A stretch of DNA of 64,000 bases from Plenodomus lindquistii (GCA_025504975.1 JANUWI010000008.1:1240001-1304000); one strand, 5' to 3'; numbered from the stretch's first letter, positions 10,495-21,285 are shown. Numbers and translations are program-made. The notes: generated from the letters alone by a model not told the origin.

Positions 10495-10831
10495 AGTGCA
10501 AGCGCAAGCACAAGCACAAGCACATGTCGAAGACCAGATTTCAAAGATGAATCTCCATGACCCCTCGACCCTCACAGCCCCAACATCAACAGACGACATC
10601 GCCCACCCCGAAACCCCGCGTCCAGTCTTTGAAATCGCACACATAGGCGTAGACAGACGCATGCTGGTGAATCGGCAGCGCAGACTGAAAATGTATCGCT
10701 GTTGGATGCAGGCTGTGTTTCGCAAGGCGGGCGGGGAGAGTAGTGTGCCGACTAGTACGTTGAGGGTTGGTGATGAGGAGGGTGGAGGGGGGAAGGATGG
10801 GGAGGGTGAGGGGGCGGAGGAGGAGGTATAG
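9272..10831 (+). CDS. TRM140: tRNA(Thr/Ser) m3C32 methyltransferase (Trm140/METTL2-like)
   Basis: Intronless, 519 residues from the ATG at 9272, which has a good AACAATGGC context. An in-frame ATG at 9218 would add 18 residues. A Ser/Pro-rich N-terminus precedes FGSRVLEEGDNIFEFNAWDH and the METTL2/Trm140 signature KRYMDMPEKWWNQFYKNN. The SAM-binding site is VVLEVGAGAGNSAFP, followed by KIHACDFSKKAVEL and DVVLMIFIFSAL. Then come LKPGGQVLFRDYGRGDLAQ and YVRGDGTRVYFF. The C-terminal block IGVDRRMLVNRQRRLKMYR is family-typical. About 100 residues of low-complexity insert (Asp-Asn and Gln-Ala repeats) split the last two blocks. Known role: 3-methylcytidine formation at position 32 of tRNA-Thr and tRNA-Ser. 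Fusion to an actin-binding domain, as in budding yeast Abp140, is absent. Confidence 0.93.
10460..10522 (+). repeat. coding tandem repeats (GACAAC)n and CAAGCA-type
   Basis: Five perfect GACAAC units (10460-10489) encode alternating Asp-Asn. They are followed by CAAGCG/CAAGCA units (from about 10499) that encode Gln-Ala. Both lie inside the TRM140 reading frame and are multiples of three, so copy-number change keeps frame. Confidence 0.93.
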
Positions 10832-10847
10832 GGAAGTGTGGGGGATT

Positions 10848-10871
10848 GGATGTGGATGTGGATGTGGATGT
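10848..10871. repeat. (GGATGT)4 tandem repeat
   Basis: Four tandem hexamers just after the TRM140 stop codon, directly visible. Confidence 0.92.
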
Positions 10872-10985
10872 GGGAGTGGAAAATGTGTGTAGGGGTAGTG
10901 AACAGTCAAAGACTTACCAGCACACATGGACTTGCGAGCATAATCAATGGAAATGTACTCAATCTTCTTTGATATTGTACAGTGT

Positions 10986-11115
10986 ATGCTACGCAAAACC
11001 ACCGCTATGCTAAGCTAATCTACGCTACCTATGCTACGCTTGTACATGCCAATTGGCAATCAAACAAACAAACACCACCCACCATACACCATGCTATGCA
11101 AAACCATCGCTATGC
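10986..11115. repeat. 25-bp direct repeat pair (10986-11010 and 11091-11115)
   Basis: Two 25-bp segments beginning ATGCTA and sharing GCAAAACCA and CGCTATGC differ at only two positions, both C versus T. They lie in the convergent 3' region of TRM140 and CDC6. Function unknown. Confidence 0.85.
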
Positions 11116-11170
11116 GCAACTCAATCCCTACCCTACATATCTAACCAACCCTTGCAAAACCAACGCCCAT

Positions 11171-13170
11171 CTAGTTATCCCCCCTCAAAATCCCGTTGAG
11201 AATATTCGCACCAGGTCCAACCAACGCACTCTCAAGCTCCTTCCCACTAACAACACTCGCGACCCTCCTCTCCTCCACCACAACACCGGGAAACGCATTG
11301 CCTCGTCCCCTGCGACTCGGTGTCCCCGCCGCAACCAGCGATCCGCCCTTGCCCTCCACCGCAGAGATGAGACTCAACGTCTCCAGACTGCCTACAATGT
11401 CGCGGAACTCGGTGCCAGTGAGCGGGTGAAGCGTGTCATCGCGCTTGCAAAGCGCGGTATACGCTTCAAAGAGCTCCTTGATGGTTGGCGCAACGTTGTG
11501 GGAGCGTGATGGTGTAGCGAGGACAGTGTCAGCTGCTGATGCGCGCTTTTTGGTTTCAATGGCTGAGAGCGAGCAGAGGACGGCTTTTTGTTGGAGGTTG
11601 AGGTTTTGCAGGCGTTGGTTTGTGCCGTTGCTGAAGACTGCGGATGTGATTTTTGCAATGTGGCCCATTGTTGCTCGCGGTGCGGTTTCGGCTGTGAGAG
11701 AGGCGAGGGAGGCGGCGAGTGCGTTGCTGCTGCTTTTGAGCTTGGTGGGTGATCGGACGGCGGGTGAGGAGAGGTTGATGTTGTCGACCAGTGGTGCCTT
11801 TGTTGGAGAGGGAGTGGGAGATGGTGTGTTCTCTGCCAGCTTCTTTGCGTGCTGGTCGCGGGTGTCGGCTTCGATGAGGTCGATTGCGCGTCGGCAGATG
11901 TCAAAAGCCTTTCGCAGGTCTCCAGATTGGCCGGCGACCTTCTTCGAGAGGTACATGATCGCCGTGGGGTGGATGAACGGTACATGTGACGATCCAGCTG
12001 GTGCGAGAGCCTTGAGCTTTGATGTGATGACTGAGGAGATTTGTTGTGCGGTGTATGGGAGGAATGGCAGGAGCTCTGGCTTGAGACCACGAGACTTGAG
12101 GCGTGGTAGGAATCGGTCTGTGAGGTCCAGTGCATTCGCAATGCCGACCAGAACCAAGCTTGAGCCCTTTTGTAGCGACCACTCAAAGATGTTGTAGAAA
12201 AGGTCAATGTCGAGCTCCAAAAGGTGGTCCACCTCGTCCAATGTGACAACGTATGGTGTCTTGCGCTGCATGAACAACTTCTTGAGCGCGTCCATCTCCT
12301 CGCCCTCTACAATCTCGGTGATGTCCACAAATTCTTCCAACAAAGTTCTGTACAGGTCTGTCGCATTCTTGACGCTCATGCAGTTGATGTAGCCCGTCCG
12401 TACAGATCCAGTCGCGGCGATTGCAGTGGATACATCATTGACGAAGGCGCTCTTGCCCGTGCCTGGCGGTCCTGAAACGTAGATGCATCCAGATTTCTTG
12501 CTCTTGGTTCGTGTCGAAATGAAGTCTGTGAGCTCTGTCTTCTCTGCGTCGCGTCCAAATAGTACTGTTGGTGCGGAGCCCCTGGCGAAGACCTGGCGCG
12601 CTTCGTTGTAGATAGTGGGAGCAGTATGCCGTGGTGTTCCAGGCGTGTGTGGTGTGCGAGGTGTCAAGGGTCGTCCAGCGATGATGAGTCTGTGGCGTGG
12701 TGTGACCGCGACTTTGTGGGCAAGCGCGTCGCGATGTCTGGGTGTAGAAGGTGTAAGTGCAATCTTCTCAGGCAAGTCGACGAGCGCTTTCTTTGGCGAG
12801 TTCTCCTTTGCTGCTACCAGTGGTATCCTCTTGCAAGCTGTGCCATGCTTGGCGGATGTGGTTGCCGCCTTCCTTCCGCGTTTCGCTGATGGCTGCTCCT
12901 CCTCGTCCTCCTCGTCCACGTCCATGGCATCGGCATCGACATCCCGCACGTTTTGCTTCTTTGGTGTGACGAATGGGTTCTCGTTCTCTGCGTCGTCGAG
13001 AATCACAAACTGCGCTCTTCTCTTTGAGCGTGTCGCGACGCTTGGCTGTGAATCTGCAGCACGCGTTAGCCGTGTTGCCCGGAAGCCGCGATCGAGGGCA
13101 ATTGGCACTTACCAGACGCATCTGCGGTTGCAGCGCTGCGACTTCTCTTCCCGAGCACCGTGGAAGCCAT
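11171..13170 (-). CDS. CDC6: Cdc6/Cdc18 replication-licensing AAA+ ATPase
   Basis: Two exons, 13170-13113 and 13053-11171, giving 646 residues. The 59-bp intron has GTAAGT, a GCTAAC branch and a CAG end. The splice replaces an otherwise open upstream frame with MASTVLGKRSRSAATADASD. The N-terminal tail has several Ser/Thr-Pro sites (TPKK, SPKK, TPSTPRH, TPRTPHTPGTPRH) and a KEN sequence in AKENSPKK, as expected for CDK control and proteolysis. The AAA+ core shows Walker A GPPGTGKS, Walker B VVTLDEVDHL, sensor 1 in LVGIANALDLTDRFLPRL and sensor 2 in SGDLRKAFDICRRA. A winged-helix region follows at the C-terminus (LNLQQKAVLCSLSAIETKKR onward). Known role: loads MCM2-7 onto ORC-bound origins in G1. 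Orc1 is unlikely because there is no BAH domain and the length suits Cdc6. Confidence 0.93.
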
Positions 13171-13683
13171 TGTGGGAGTGTTGCGGCAGGTGCAATGGGG
13201 TGTTGTGTGGTGGGAAAGCGCGGTGGTGGAGGACAGAAGCTGGCAGGGACGAAGTTGCCCTCAAGTCCAGCAGCCGCGACGCGTTCACGCGTAAAGTGCC
13301 GCCAGTGCGCGTGCTAGCGCGAAACGTCGACCCACCCATTAGCGCCAGCCTTGCACGCCTCGCCAACACCATCGCGACGCGACATTCACGCTTTTCGTCG
13401 CTAGGCAGGATCGCGCCTACATTCGAAGACTTGTGGGTTGCAGCCTCTCGCGCTTACGGCAAAGGACGACGGGTGATCGATTATTAGAACCGTGCCTGGT
13501 CAACCTGCACGAACGCTGCATCTGGGGACATCTCGCGCGCCTGGGCGGTCAAGCACTACACGGCGGATGTAATTCGTAGGCCTCGTAGTATCTTTCCCAT
13601 AGCTTCCACGCTATCGATTATGGAAGCGGCGGCGATAGCTACAATACACAACATTCGAGTTCTCGTCCAAGAAATTTCAACAA
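13171..13683. other. CDC6 upstream region
   Basis: About 0.5 kb between the CDC6 start and a weakly supported frame on the plus strand. It should hold the CDC6 promoter and leader. No motif is clear enough to name. Confidence 0.5.
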
Positions 13684-14248
13684 CTGAAGCGTCGATAACA
13701 GCCTCGTCGTTGAATTCAATTCTGGCACAAGCCAAGGTCTGGTTTCGAATGACTTCTACTCCGCTTTGGCAGATGCAGACTTCAGCGTGCATCGTGTCGG
13801 AACGACAAAGACGTCGAGACCCCCATATGTGAGTCATGTTGGGTCATCAGAGACGTTGCAGGAGGACTCATATCTGGACATTGGAGTGTTGTTGAGCCAG
13901 AGTGAACTACAAGCCTGTTTGCTTGAGACCCGTGGACAAGCCTTCATTGTCACCAACATCTCACAAAACACTGACAAGGGTGGTGAGACACGTCATGTTG
14001 AAACCATCATTACACATGCGTCAAAGGAAAGTCTATGTGAATTTGCATCATCCCCAACCAGATCTGTAAGGATATGTCCTCGGACTCTTCCGGTTATTGT
14101 TCATGCGAGTACAGACATGAGGCCATCCGAAGTCATTACTCGGGTCTCTTGTCAGCTTGGTGTTCGCACCATCACTGGTATCTTTTCTTACAATTCCCAC
14201 AAGCACATCGTACAAAACCTCAAGCTGTATTTCAACGTTTCAACATAA
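13684..14248 (+). CDS. hypothetical protein, start unresolved
   Basis: The frame is open from just after a TGA near 13683 to the stop at 14248, about 188 codons. It reads like coding sequence (NSLVVEFNSGTSQGLVSND, then HVGSSETLQEDSYLDIGVLL) but has no good ATG near its start. A second plus frame with an ATG at 13620 (MEAAAIATIHNIRVLVQEIS) overlaps it and could be a first exon, yet I found no intron of acceptable length and phase to join them. No family is recognised. It could be a decayed gene or chance. No signal peptide or membrane helix is evident. Confidence 0.3.
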
Positions 14249-14402
14249 GAGAGATGTCCAGATGTGCCCCAAGTTGCACTTGTAGTAGTGAAGGTTGCCA
14301 GTCTTCCCTACAATTTCCGTTTGCTTGACTTCGACCCTCCAACGCAGCTCACCTACAGCCAAGTTTCCAACATCAACACCCGTCTATATTCGACCTGCCG
14401 CA

Positions 14403-15446
14403 ATGGCTCCGCACGCGATGCTGGCGATCAGAAAGCGCACCACGAGGTCTGAAGCACTCAACACCACCAAGATGCCTTCTGAGGCGCCAACATCTCGCAA
14501 AGAAATCACTACGCGCGACAGCACGACTCAAACCCGCCCACTGACCGAAGACATTGCAACGCCCAATGATGAGACGCGCAACGGGAAAGAAAGCGCGCGG
14601 ATCACAGCCTGTATAGCAAGTGATCCGCCAGTCTCCAAACTTGCAGAAGAAGCCTTTCGCCTGTGCCGCGTCAATTCATACCTGCGCAGAGATCGAAAGC
14701 AGGCACAGGAAGAGCTTCGACGCGAACGTGCGTCATTCCATTCACGGCAAGCAGTGTTGGAAGACGCAATAGCCGAAATGCGCGTCGATTACCCTGAGAC
14801 ACGAATGATCCTGGACCGCGCCTGGAAGTTGTTGGAGGAGAGGAATATCAGGATCCCGCCAGACATGAAGATCGCGTATCATGTCTTGCAGGAGCCTACT
14901 AAGCATGACTGGCAAGCTCGAAACGGCTACAGGGTTGACACATCGTTGATGAAAACGACACCGCATCCCAAGAAAGAGAAAGTCAAGACAAAGAGGAGTC
15001 GGGATAAGGTTCAGAAGAAGAAAGAGGAAGGAAATGAAATACAGAATCAGACGGAGCATGAGAAGGAAAAGCCAATGAACTTCTTACTTCATACCAGCGA
15101 GGGTAGGACATACGACCTTCGTAATCCAGCGGAAGACGAGTACTCTGATGATGCCGACAATGAAAGCGACATCACGATGGACGACTCTGACAGCGACCAT
15201 GGTGATGAACTTGCTACGGACGCATTCGGCGATAACGCTGGCACGACGCTCAACGTCGATGAGACTACCACCAGCCCTTCAATGCCTGATGATGCTTCAT
15301 TACAAGACGCAGTCGGTCTATCTGCCAACAATGTCATAGCCGGAGTAAAGCGCAAGGGACAGGAAGATGAAGGCACATTTCAGAAGAAGCCCAGGCTAGA
15401 GGACCTTGACGACGAGAGCGCTGAGAATGGCACCCCAGAATCGTAA
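14403..15446 (+). CDS. hypothetical coiled-coil, acidic nuclear-type protein
   Basis: Intronless, 347 residues from the ATG at 14403 (MAPHAMLAIRKRTTR). A disordered N-terminus precedes a helical, charged segment at about residues 80-150 (LAEEAFRLCRVNSYLRRDRK, ELRRERASFHSRQAVLEDAI) that looks like a coiled coil. A Lys-rich stretch (KKEKVKTKRSRDKVQKKKEE) and a second basic patch near VKRKGQEDEGTFQKKPR could be nuclear localisation signals. The C-terminal third is rich in Asp/Glu/Ser. No known domain is recognised. This composition is common in fungal nuclear proteins of unknown role, so no function is offered. Confidence 0.65.
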   Translation: MAPHAMLAIRKRTTRSEALNTTKMPSEAPTSRKEITTRDSTTQTRPLTEDIATPNDETRNGKESARITACIASDPPVSKLAEEAFRLCRVNSYLRRDRKQAQEELRRERASFHSRQAVLEDAIAEMRVDYPETRMILDRAWKLLEERNIRIPPDMKIAYHVLQEPTKHDWQARNGYRVDTSLMKTTPHPKKEKVKTKRSRDKVQKKKEEGNEIQNQTEHEKEKPMNFLLHTSEGRTYDLRNPAEDEYSDDADNESDITMDDSDSDHGDELATDAFGDNAGTTLNVDETTTSPSMPDDASLQDAVGLSANNVIAGVKRKGQEDEGTFQKKPRLEDLDDESAENGTPES

Positions 15447-16220
15447 GAAGGCGTAGGGAGTTGGCCATGACGTCACGCAATTCAGTGTATAGCAACGACA
15501 TCAAGAGGGCAGAGCAGCATTGCTCTCTGTGCATACTGGGAGAACACACATCACTCTCGGACGAGCATGTTTTCCTTTATTTCTGACGTGCCTGTTTGTC
15601 TCGGATACTCAATGCAAAACCCGAACGCCCGTTTTCCTTTTTTGTGGGACTGAAGTCGTCTTGATTACCCACCTATTCGTGAAGCAACACGCAATCTACA
15701 ATGAATTCACAACACGAATATCTATACAAACAGACTATCGTTATCGTCTTTCACCAGCACGAATTGCGGAGTCTCTGTTCGCTCGCATCGATTACTGTCC
15801 GAGGCGTCTAGGCATTGCGCAATACGGGCTCCTGCGTTCAAAAGCGGCTTGTTTCGTGAGGGCGAGGTCCTCGAGGTGGTTGTCGATTTCGCTGTGGAGC
15901 CTTGCAGCATAATTGTGAGTGAGTCGAAACAACGAAGAGCAAGCCACAGTTGCACTGCACCGATTTTACCTAGTCCGCTTTCAGGGTTTTTGGCACATCA
16001 TTGGAGAATCTGCATGCAGGCCAGGATGTCCAGTTGGTGGCGTTTACTAGTACATTCAATGATTGGAATATCCCAGTCGCTGTGCATAGATAGGCGTTGG
16101 TTGAACAGCCGAGCTTACGTGCATGCAAATCTGGAGTACTTATCTGGTCACATCCAAGCCCATGAAATGCCGAATTCTATTTAGCTCTCGGGACCTCTAA
16201 CTGCCTCCAAAGCTGTTAGC
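15447..16220. other. intergenic, with a possible minus-strand exon
   Basis: Nothing is firmly supported. A minus-strand frame ending at a TAA at 15792-15794 reads HSEIDNHLEDLALTKQAAFE with a coding-like preference for C/G at third positions. It could be the last exon of an unresolved gene, but no start or upstream exon was found. Confidence 0.3.
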
Positions 16221-18598
16221 ATGCATTTTTCATTTCGTGTTATAGTCCCTCTGACTCTAGGTGTGCTGGTCCTGGGCATTGTGGCCCTAAGCTACCTTTG
16301 TAATGTCACACAGGTCACACAGGTCATACAGCCAGCTGGTAGCGCACCTCATTCAAATCCTTGGAAAGCCCTTTCTGAGCTGGAGCTTTTGGATGTATCG
16401 TCACTACTCAACCAGAATCTAAATCTAACGGACAACAAGGGATCAAGGTAGGGATATCCGACCTCCCAAGATTATCCATGCAACGAATACTGACGTTGTC
16501 TAGCCGCGATAGTTACATGTAAATCGCACCTCAGTCGTCAGATCTTGTTGATTTTAAGATTTTCGAAGCGTCCAAATCACTCTTCTCAATCCAAACAAGA
16601 CCCAGACCCAGCCCTTTCTTGACAACAGGGCCTCCGAGCCCGCTAGATATGTACGCGCTACCGTGTCAACCGGGGCAACGAACGAGACAGACATGTATTG
16701 GCAGGAGTACATAGTTGGACCTCTACCTCTGACAAACTCCACACACGTGAAACTGCTAACCTACCCCTTTCAAAATACTGAACCAGGCAAAACCAAAGTT
16801 CATCCTGTTAACCAACCATCCGACGCGGCCCAGTTCTTGGGCAAAGGTATCACGGAGATTGCAGACATCATTCGAGAATTGTGGAACACCGTGAGTAAGT
16901 ACGCTGCCGCTCACGCCAAACGTCCCTAACAGCTAGTAGACGGTTGAGGAAGGACGCGTAGGGGTACGCATCAGTACACCGTTCTGGGATGAGGACGGTC
17001 GCGTCATTGCCTGGGCGTCTTTCTTCTCAGTACCCACTACGAATATCAGCAGCGTCACACTACTTGCACTCGGAGTAGCGGTTCGTCTCGATTTGACAGG
17101 AAGAGATTGGAACGAGTGGAAAGCTACGAGCTGGTATTCGCGCGGAGAAGTGTTTGCAACCACACAGGAATTCCGAGACGCGGTATTCTCATCAAATTTC
17201 GAAAAGCGACCGCCGAACGTTGAAGGTGATTGGACCTCAACCGACAGGCATGGGGACCCTCTGCCATTAGATCACCTGCCACCACCGAAATCGGTTGCGC
17301 AGGCAATAAATCGATTCCGGATAGACGAGAAGGAGAGTCATGTCTCCTGGATGGACTTCTCGTTCTTTCTTTCTGTCTCACGCGATTACGGTCTTTCTCT
17401 CTTCAACATCCAATACAAAGGCCAACATCTGTTCTACGAGCTATCGCTCCAGGAAGCTCTTACTCACTATACCGGATCCGACCCCTTTGCATCCCAAACT
17501 ACCTTCTTCGACACAGGTAATGGTATGGGATTGGCCCTCGTACCGCTAGTGAGAGGCTATGATTGCCCCATGTATGCCACCTACCTCAATGCTACGTTCT
17601 CCGAGGGGACCAAACTCAGAACACAAACAGACGCGATCTGCATCTTCGAACACGACGCTGGATACCCCATCAGACGACATTCCTTCTCACCCACTTCACC
17701 CTATGCCAGTGTGGCCAAGAACATCGTTTTCATGGTCCGTACGATTTCCACAGTGGGCAACTACGACTTCCTGATTGATTACAACTTCTTCTACGACGGA
17801 GCCGTCGAAGTTTCTGCACGCGCATCCGGCTACATTTCTGCGACGTACTGGGAAGCAAATCCAGAGTACGGCTTCCATATTCACGATTACCTCTCCGGCT
17901 CCTTACATGATCACGTTCTGACATTCAAGGCCGACATGGATATCTTGGGTACAAAGAATAGTGTTCAGAAGATCGAGTTCGTGCCGGAGAGTGTCACCTA
18001 TCCATGGTCCAACGGAAAAGTTCACAACACCTTTAAAGCGACCCGCGACTTCATAACCAATGAAGACGAGGCAAGCATCAACTGGGCCCCGAATGATGCG
18101 ATCATGTACTCAATCGTTAACAAAGAGGCACCTAATCGTTTCGGAGAATATCCAGGCTACAGGATCAAGCGGAGCGCAGGAACCTCGCACCTCACCGCCA
18201 CCAACGCACCCAACATCCTCAAAGCCGGATCTTACGCGACCCACGACTTCTTCGTAACCAAGCAAAAAGACACGGAGCCCCGCGCTGCCGATGTGTGCAA
18301 TTATCACGCACCGCAGGACCCACTTGTAGACTTTTCCACCTTTGTAGACGGAGACTTGCTGGACCAAGAGGATCTTGTCGTGTGGTTTAATCTGGGTATG
18401 CACTATATGCCTCATAGTGGTGATCTTCCCAACACGATGTTTACGGCTGCCCATTCGGCGATGAGGTTCGAGCCGTTGAACTATCTTGATGGCGACCCTT
18501 CTGTCGCGAGCTATCAGCAAGTGAGGGTGAGGTATGATGATGATGGAAATATCGCTGATCGGGAGGAGTTTGGGAAGGTGATTGAACCGTGTACGTAG
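16221..18598 (+). CDS. copper amine oxidase (primary-amine oxidase)
   Basis: Four exons, 16221-16447, 16504-16518 (15 nt), 16569-16890 and 16940-18598, giving 740 residues. All phases agree, and the joined sequence SSRDSYIVQITLLNP fits the family N-terminal domain. An N-terminal hydrophobic helix (VIVPLTLGVLVLGIVALSYL) suggests a signal anchor or secretion. The catalytic Tyr that becomes topaquinone is Y463 in VGNYDF. Copper ligands are predicted in SLHDHVLTFKADMDI and in the HYMPHSGD region. FFDTGNGMG and GDLPNTMFTAAHS are further family blocks. Reaction: primary amine + O2 + H2O to aldehyde + NH3 + H2O2. The body is the catalytic fold typical of fungal enzymes. Substrate is unknown. Family assignment is firm, the small exon inferred. 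Confidence 0.9.
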
Positions 18599-19003
18599 GT
18601 GATATGCGGTTTACGTGACGTTGCATTACAGCGAGGGCTTGACGAGGACACATTGAGTCCTGATGGTGTGCTCTTGAGGTACTGTGTAGTGTACGAGCCT
18701 ATAGATATGCTAGTTCTGCCGTGCTTCATTGCACCATAGAGACTACAGTACGGCACGGGGATCCACGTTCTTAGGGATCCCTTTAGCCTGACAAACAGAC
18801 CTATCACTTCACATCATTAGACATTACTCGTAGCGCAGTACAACGACCAGATCTCCAATGTGCTTTCGAGCAACGATGAACCCCAATTGCACATTGCAAA
18901 GTACCCAAGTTCCAGATTCCAGCTTCCAATCACCCAATAGTGTACCATTGCAACCACAACTGCCTTCGCAGCAAACCCCAACACACCACCATACCTTCGA
19001 ACC
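18599..19003. other. convergent intergenic region
   Basis: 405 bases between facing stop codons of the amine oxidase and the coiled-coil gene. They presumably hold 3' UTRs. No gene is supported. Confidence 0.55.
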
Positions 19004-19594
19004 CTAGATAACACTCCAACCCTGCAAAATCCTCACCATACCCCTCATCTCCGCCATCAACGACTCAACCTGAGCATCCCTGTTCCGAATCGTAGCCTCA
19101 AGTATCTCAATCCCCGTCTCATGATCCTCCTCCTCCTTCAGCTTCGCGAGCCTCAACTCCTCATTCTCCGCCTCCAACTCAGCGATCCTAGCGTCTTTGG
19201 TAACCCCGCGCTTTCGGGATGCGGACAGTTCCTGCTGAGATTTTGAGTACTCTGCGCGAATTGCTGTCGTCATTCTCTGCGTCGCTTCGTACATGCTCTT
19301 GTAAGCGAAGTCTGGGATGGTGTCTTCGAGTGGCTGGGACGATGCTGGGGTAAGTCTGTTCGCGGGATATGGCTTTGGTGTCTTTGGCTGGGGACGCTTT
19401 TTGGGGGTGCCTTCGAGCAAGGAGCCCTTGCGTTTGCTGGCCTTGGTGGACTCGGGGGTGGCGGGTAGATGTTTGGCAGGAACTGGCTTTTCGGTCTTGC
19501 GGGCCATTTCGAGGGCACTTTGAGTCGGCGGAGCCATGGTCGAGTTGGTTGGATGGGCGATGAAATGGTTGTCGTCGGCTCGAACGGACGTCAT
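19004..19594 (-). CDS. hypothetical coiled-coil protein
   Basis: Intronless, 196 residues from the ATG at 19594 (MTSVRADDNHFIAHPTNSTM). A later in-frame ATG (MAPPTQSALEMARK) is an alternative start. A basic, Pro-rich middle (KASKRKGSLLEGTPKKRPQP) precedes a C-terminal coiled coil of about 80 residues with heptad-like pattern (ARIAELEAENEELRLAKLKE, ETGIEILEATIRNRDAQVES). No family is recognised. The basic patch suggests a nuclear location, as inference only. It faces the amine oxidase gene. Confidence 0.6.
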   Translation of the reverse strand: MTSVRADDNHFIAHPTNSTMAPPTQSALEMARKTEKPVPAKHLPATPESTKASKRKGSLLEGTPKKRPQPKTPKPYPANRLTPASSQPLEDTIPDFAYKSMYEATQRMTTAIRAEYSKSQQELSASRKRGVTKDARIAELEAENEELRLAKLKEEEDHETGIEILEATIRNRDAQVESLMAEMRGMVRILQGWSVI

Positions 19595-20244
19595 CGTTGC
19601 TTTGCTGAGGAGTGGAATATGCACCTGAGGTGAGGGGTGTAGTGAGGTGTATTGTTCGAGGCGAGAGGGAGCCTTCAGGCTTGAATGAGAGTGAGACAGC
19701 TTCAGTAGCGTGTGTAAACAGGAGGTGAAGGCGAGAGCGTTGGCATGTGAGATGGGGAGCAACCATTTGACTGTGCGCCCGCGACCTTTGCTACCACAGA
19801 ATCAAAATGGCAAACGGACAGTCGGCCACACGAGAACATGAAATTTCAGACAAGATGGACTCGAATTCGGAGCTTACTTTGTATGGCGCGCGACTTTGAG
19901 AAGCTCAACGGTTTGCGTGCGGGGGATTTTTGTTACTAAGTGACGACCGTGTCTATGCCCTACCTTCCTTACAGCGTCTCTCACTCCAATGGAACGCATA
20001 ATTGATAGCATTGGGCCCAAATAGAGAGGGGAAAATGGTGTTTCCCATGTCAAGTGAAGACTGAAAAGCCGTATTTCACCCACTACTGTCATGTGGCAAA
20101 AAACACTTCCGCAGCTCGTCATCAGAGAGGATATGATCTAAGCGCAGGTAAGCTCATTGTTCAACCATCAATTCGGGCATGGGAATATCCTTTACTTTTG
20201 CGACAACTTACACGCACTTCTCGCGGCATCGTGATTCTCATGAA

Positions 20245-20481
20245 CTACCAATGCGGCAGTACACGGTTGCAGAATGTCACCAGATCTTCTCGCACTTGTA
20301 AAGAATCCATGTAAAAGGTGTTGTTGACTTCGTGATACCAGTGCGCCTGGTTCATGGCCGAACTTGTTTGACGCATTGGTTTTGGTTTGTATCTCCACCT
20401 GCTCAGTGTGTATTCCATGCGCAATGGGTTCGAGTGTTGAACGTAAGGAAATATATCGCCAGCCATTTCCGCCGCTTCCAT
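20245..20481 (-). CDS. possible small hypothetical protein
   Basis: A 78-residue frame from an ATG at 20481 to a stop at 20245 (MEAAEMAGDIFPYVQHSNPL, rich in aromatic residues and Met). No signal peptide, domain or neighbour supports it. It may be chance, an exon of an unresolved gene, or a remnant. Confidence 0.22.
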   Translation of the reverse strand: MEAAEMAGDIFPYVQHSNPLRMEYTLSRWRYKPKPMRQTSSAMNQAHWYHEVNNTFYMDSLQVREDLVTFCNRVLPHW

Positions 20482-21285
20482 CTAGGTATAAACTACGCCG
20501 TTCGTCTTCGATGTTTATACTATTCTAAAGTCAGAATTTCAATCTCAATTTCTCGTCGCGACTCGTAGTCTCTTTCTTTTGGCTAAGTGTTCTGATTGGT
20601 TCCTATGGTAATATAGCCAAGTCTCAGCTAGCTGCTCGGATCATGACTTATCCATGTGCCGTGGTGCTCAGCATTCCTGTCAATCTCTTTGGACATGGAG
20701 GTGCAAAACCCCGGTAGGGCCAGAATAACGTTTGAAGTGGGGCGGCGCATGACGCGGAACAACCGTTTGAGATTAACAGATCACATGAAGCATAACTGTA
20801 AGTACAAGTACTACCTGTGCCACAAGCAAACTCAGGTGCCACATCTTTGTAATTTGTACGGTCCTGAAGCATAGACGAGCGTACGCGATATGGTCAGTCC
20901 TCACTCGGCTAACTTGCGTGCAACCATACACCGACATTCCCTGTCCCTCAGCAACATCAAACGCCGTCACTATAGAGGATGGTGTCCGCACCAAGCTTTT
21001 CCTCGAATGCGGAGTGCATGCTGGTCTCGGAGAGAATAATCCCGTTAGTACACAACCACAATGTCGTCGCCTTTCACCTCTGATTCGACTACCGCAACTC
21101 GAATCATGCATCGGAGATAAAAGGGACCACTTTCGATTGGTGGAGCCTGGCCTAGGCCACTCCGTAATCAAGATCCTCTTGGCACAGCCCGTAAAGGCGT
21201 ACGCTAATGGGCTGATGGAGTGAAACTTCTTGGCGGGAGGGTCCTCTTCTGGAAGAAGTCCTGATTTGACTGATGGAACAATCAG

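Larger units (their letters stand above)
10832..11170. other. convergent TRM140/CDC6 3' region
   Basis: 339 bases between facing stop codons. They include a (GGATGT)4 run and a dispersed 25-bp repeat pair, listed separately. No gene is supported. Confidence 0.6.

Noticed and set aside
10315..10725. minus-strand frame with Cys/Ala/Leu/Ser repeats
   Set aside because: It is only the complement of the tandem repeats inside TRM140.
11433..12197. 254-codon plus frame opposite CDC6
   Set aside because: It is the complement of the AAA+ coding region, with no domain and no plausible start context.
12615..13487. 290-codon plus frame opposite the 5' part of CDC6
   Set aside because: It overlaps the CDC6 exons and intron on the other strand. 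It is low-complexity and Arg/Ser-rich.
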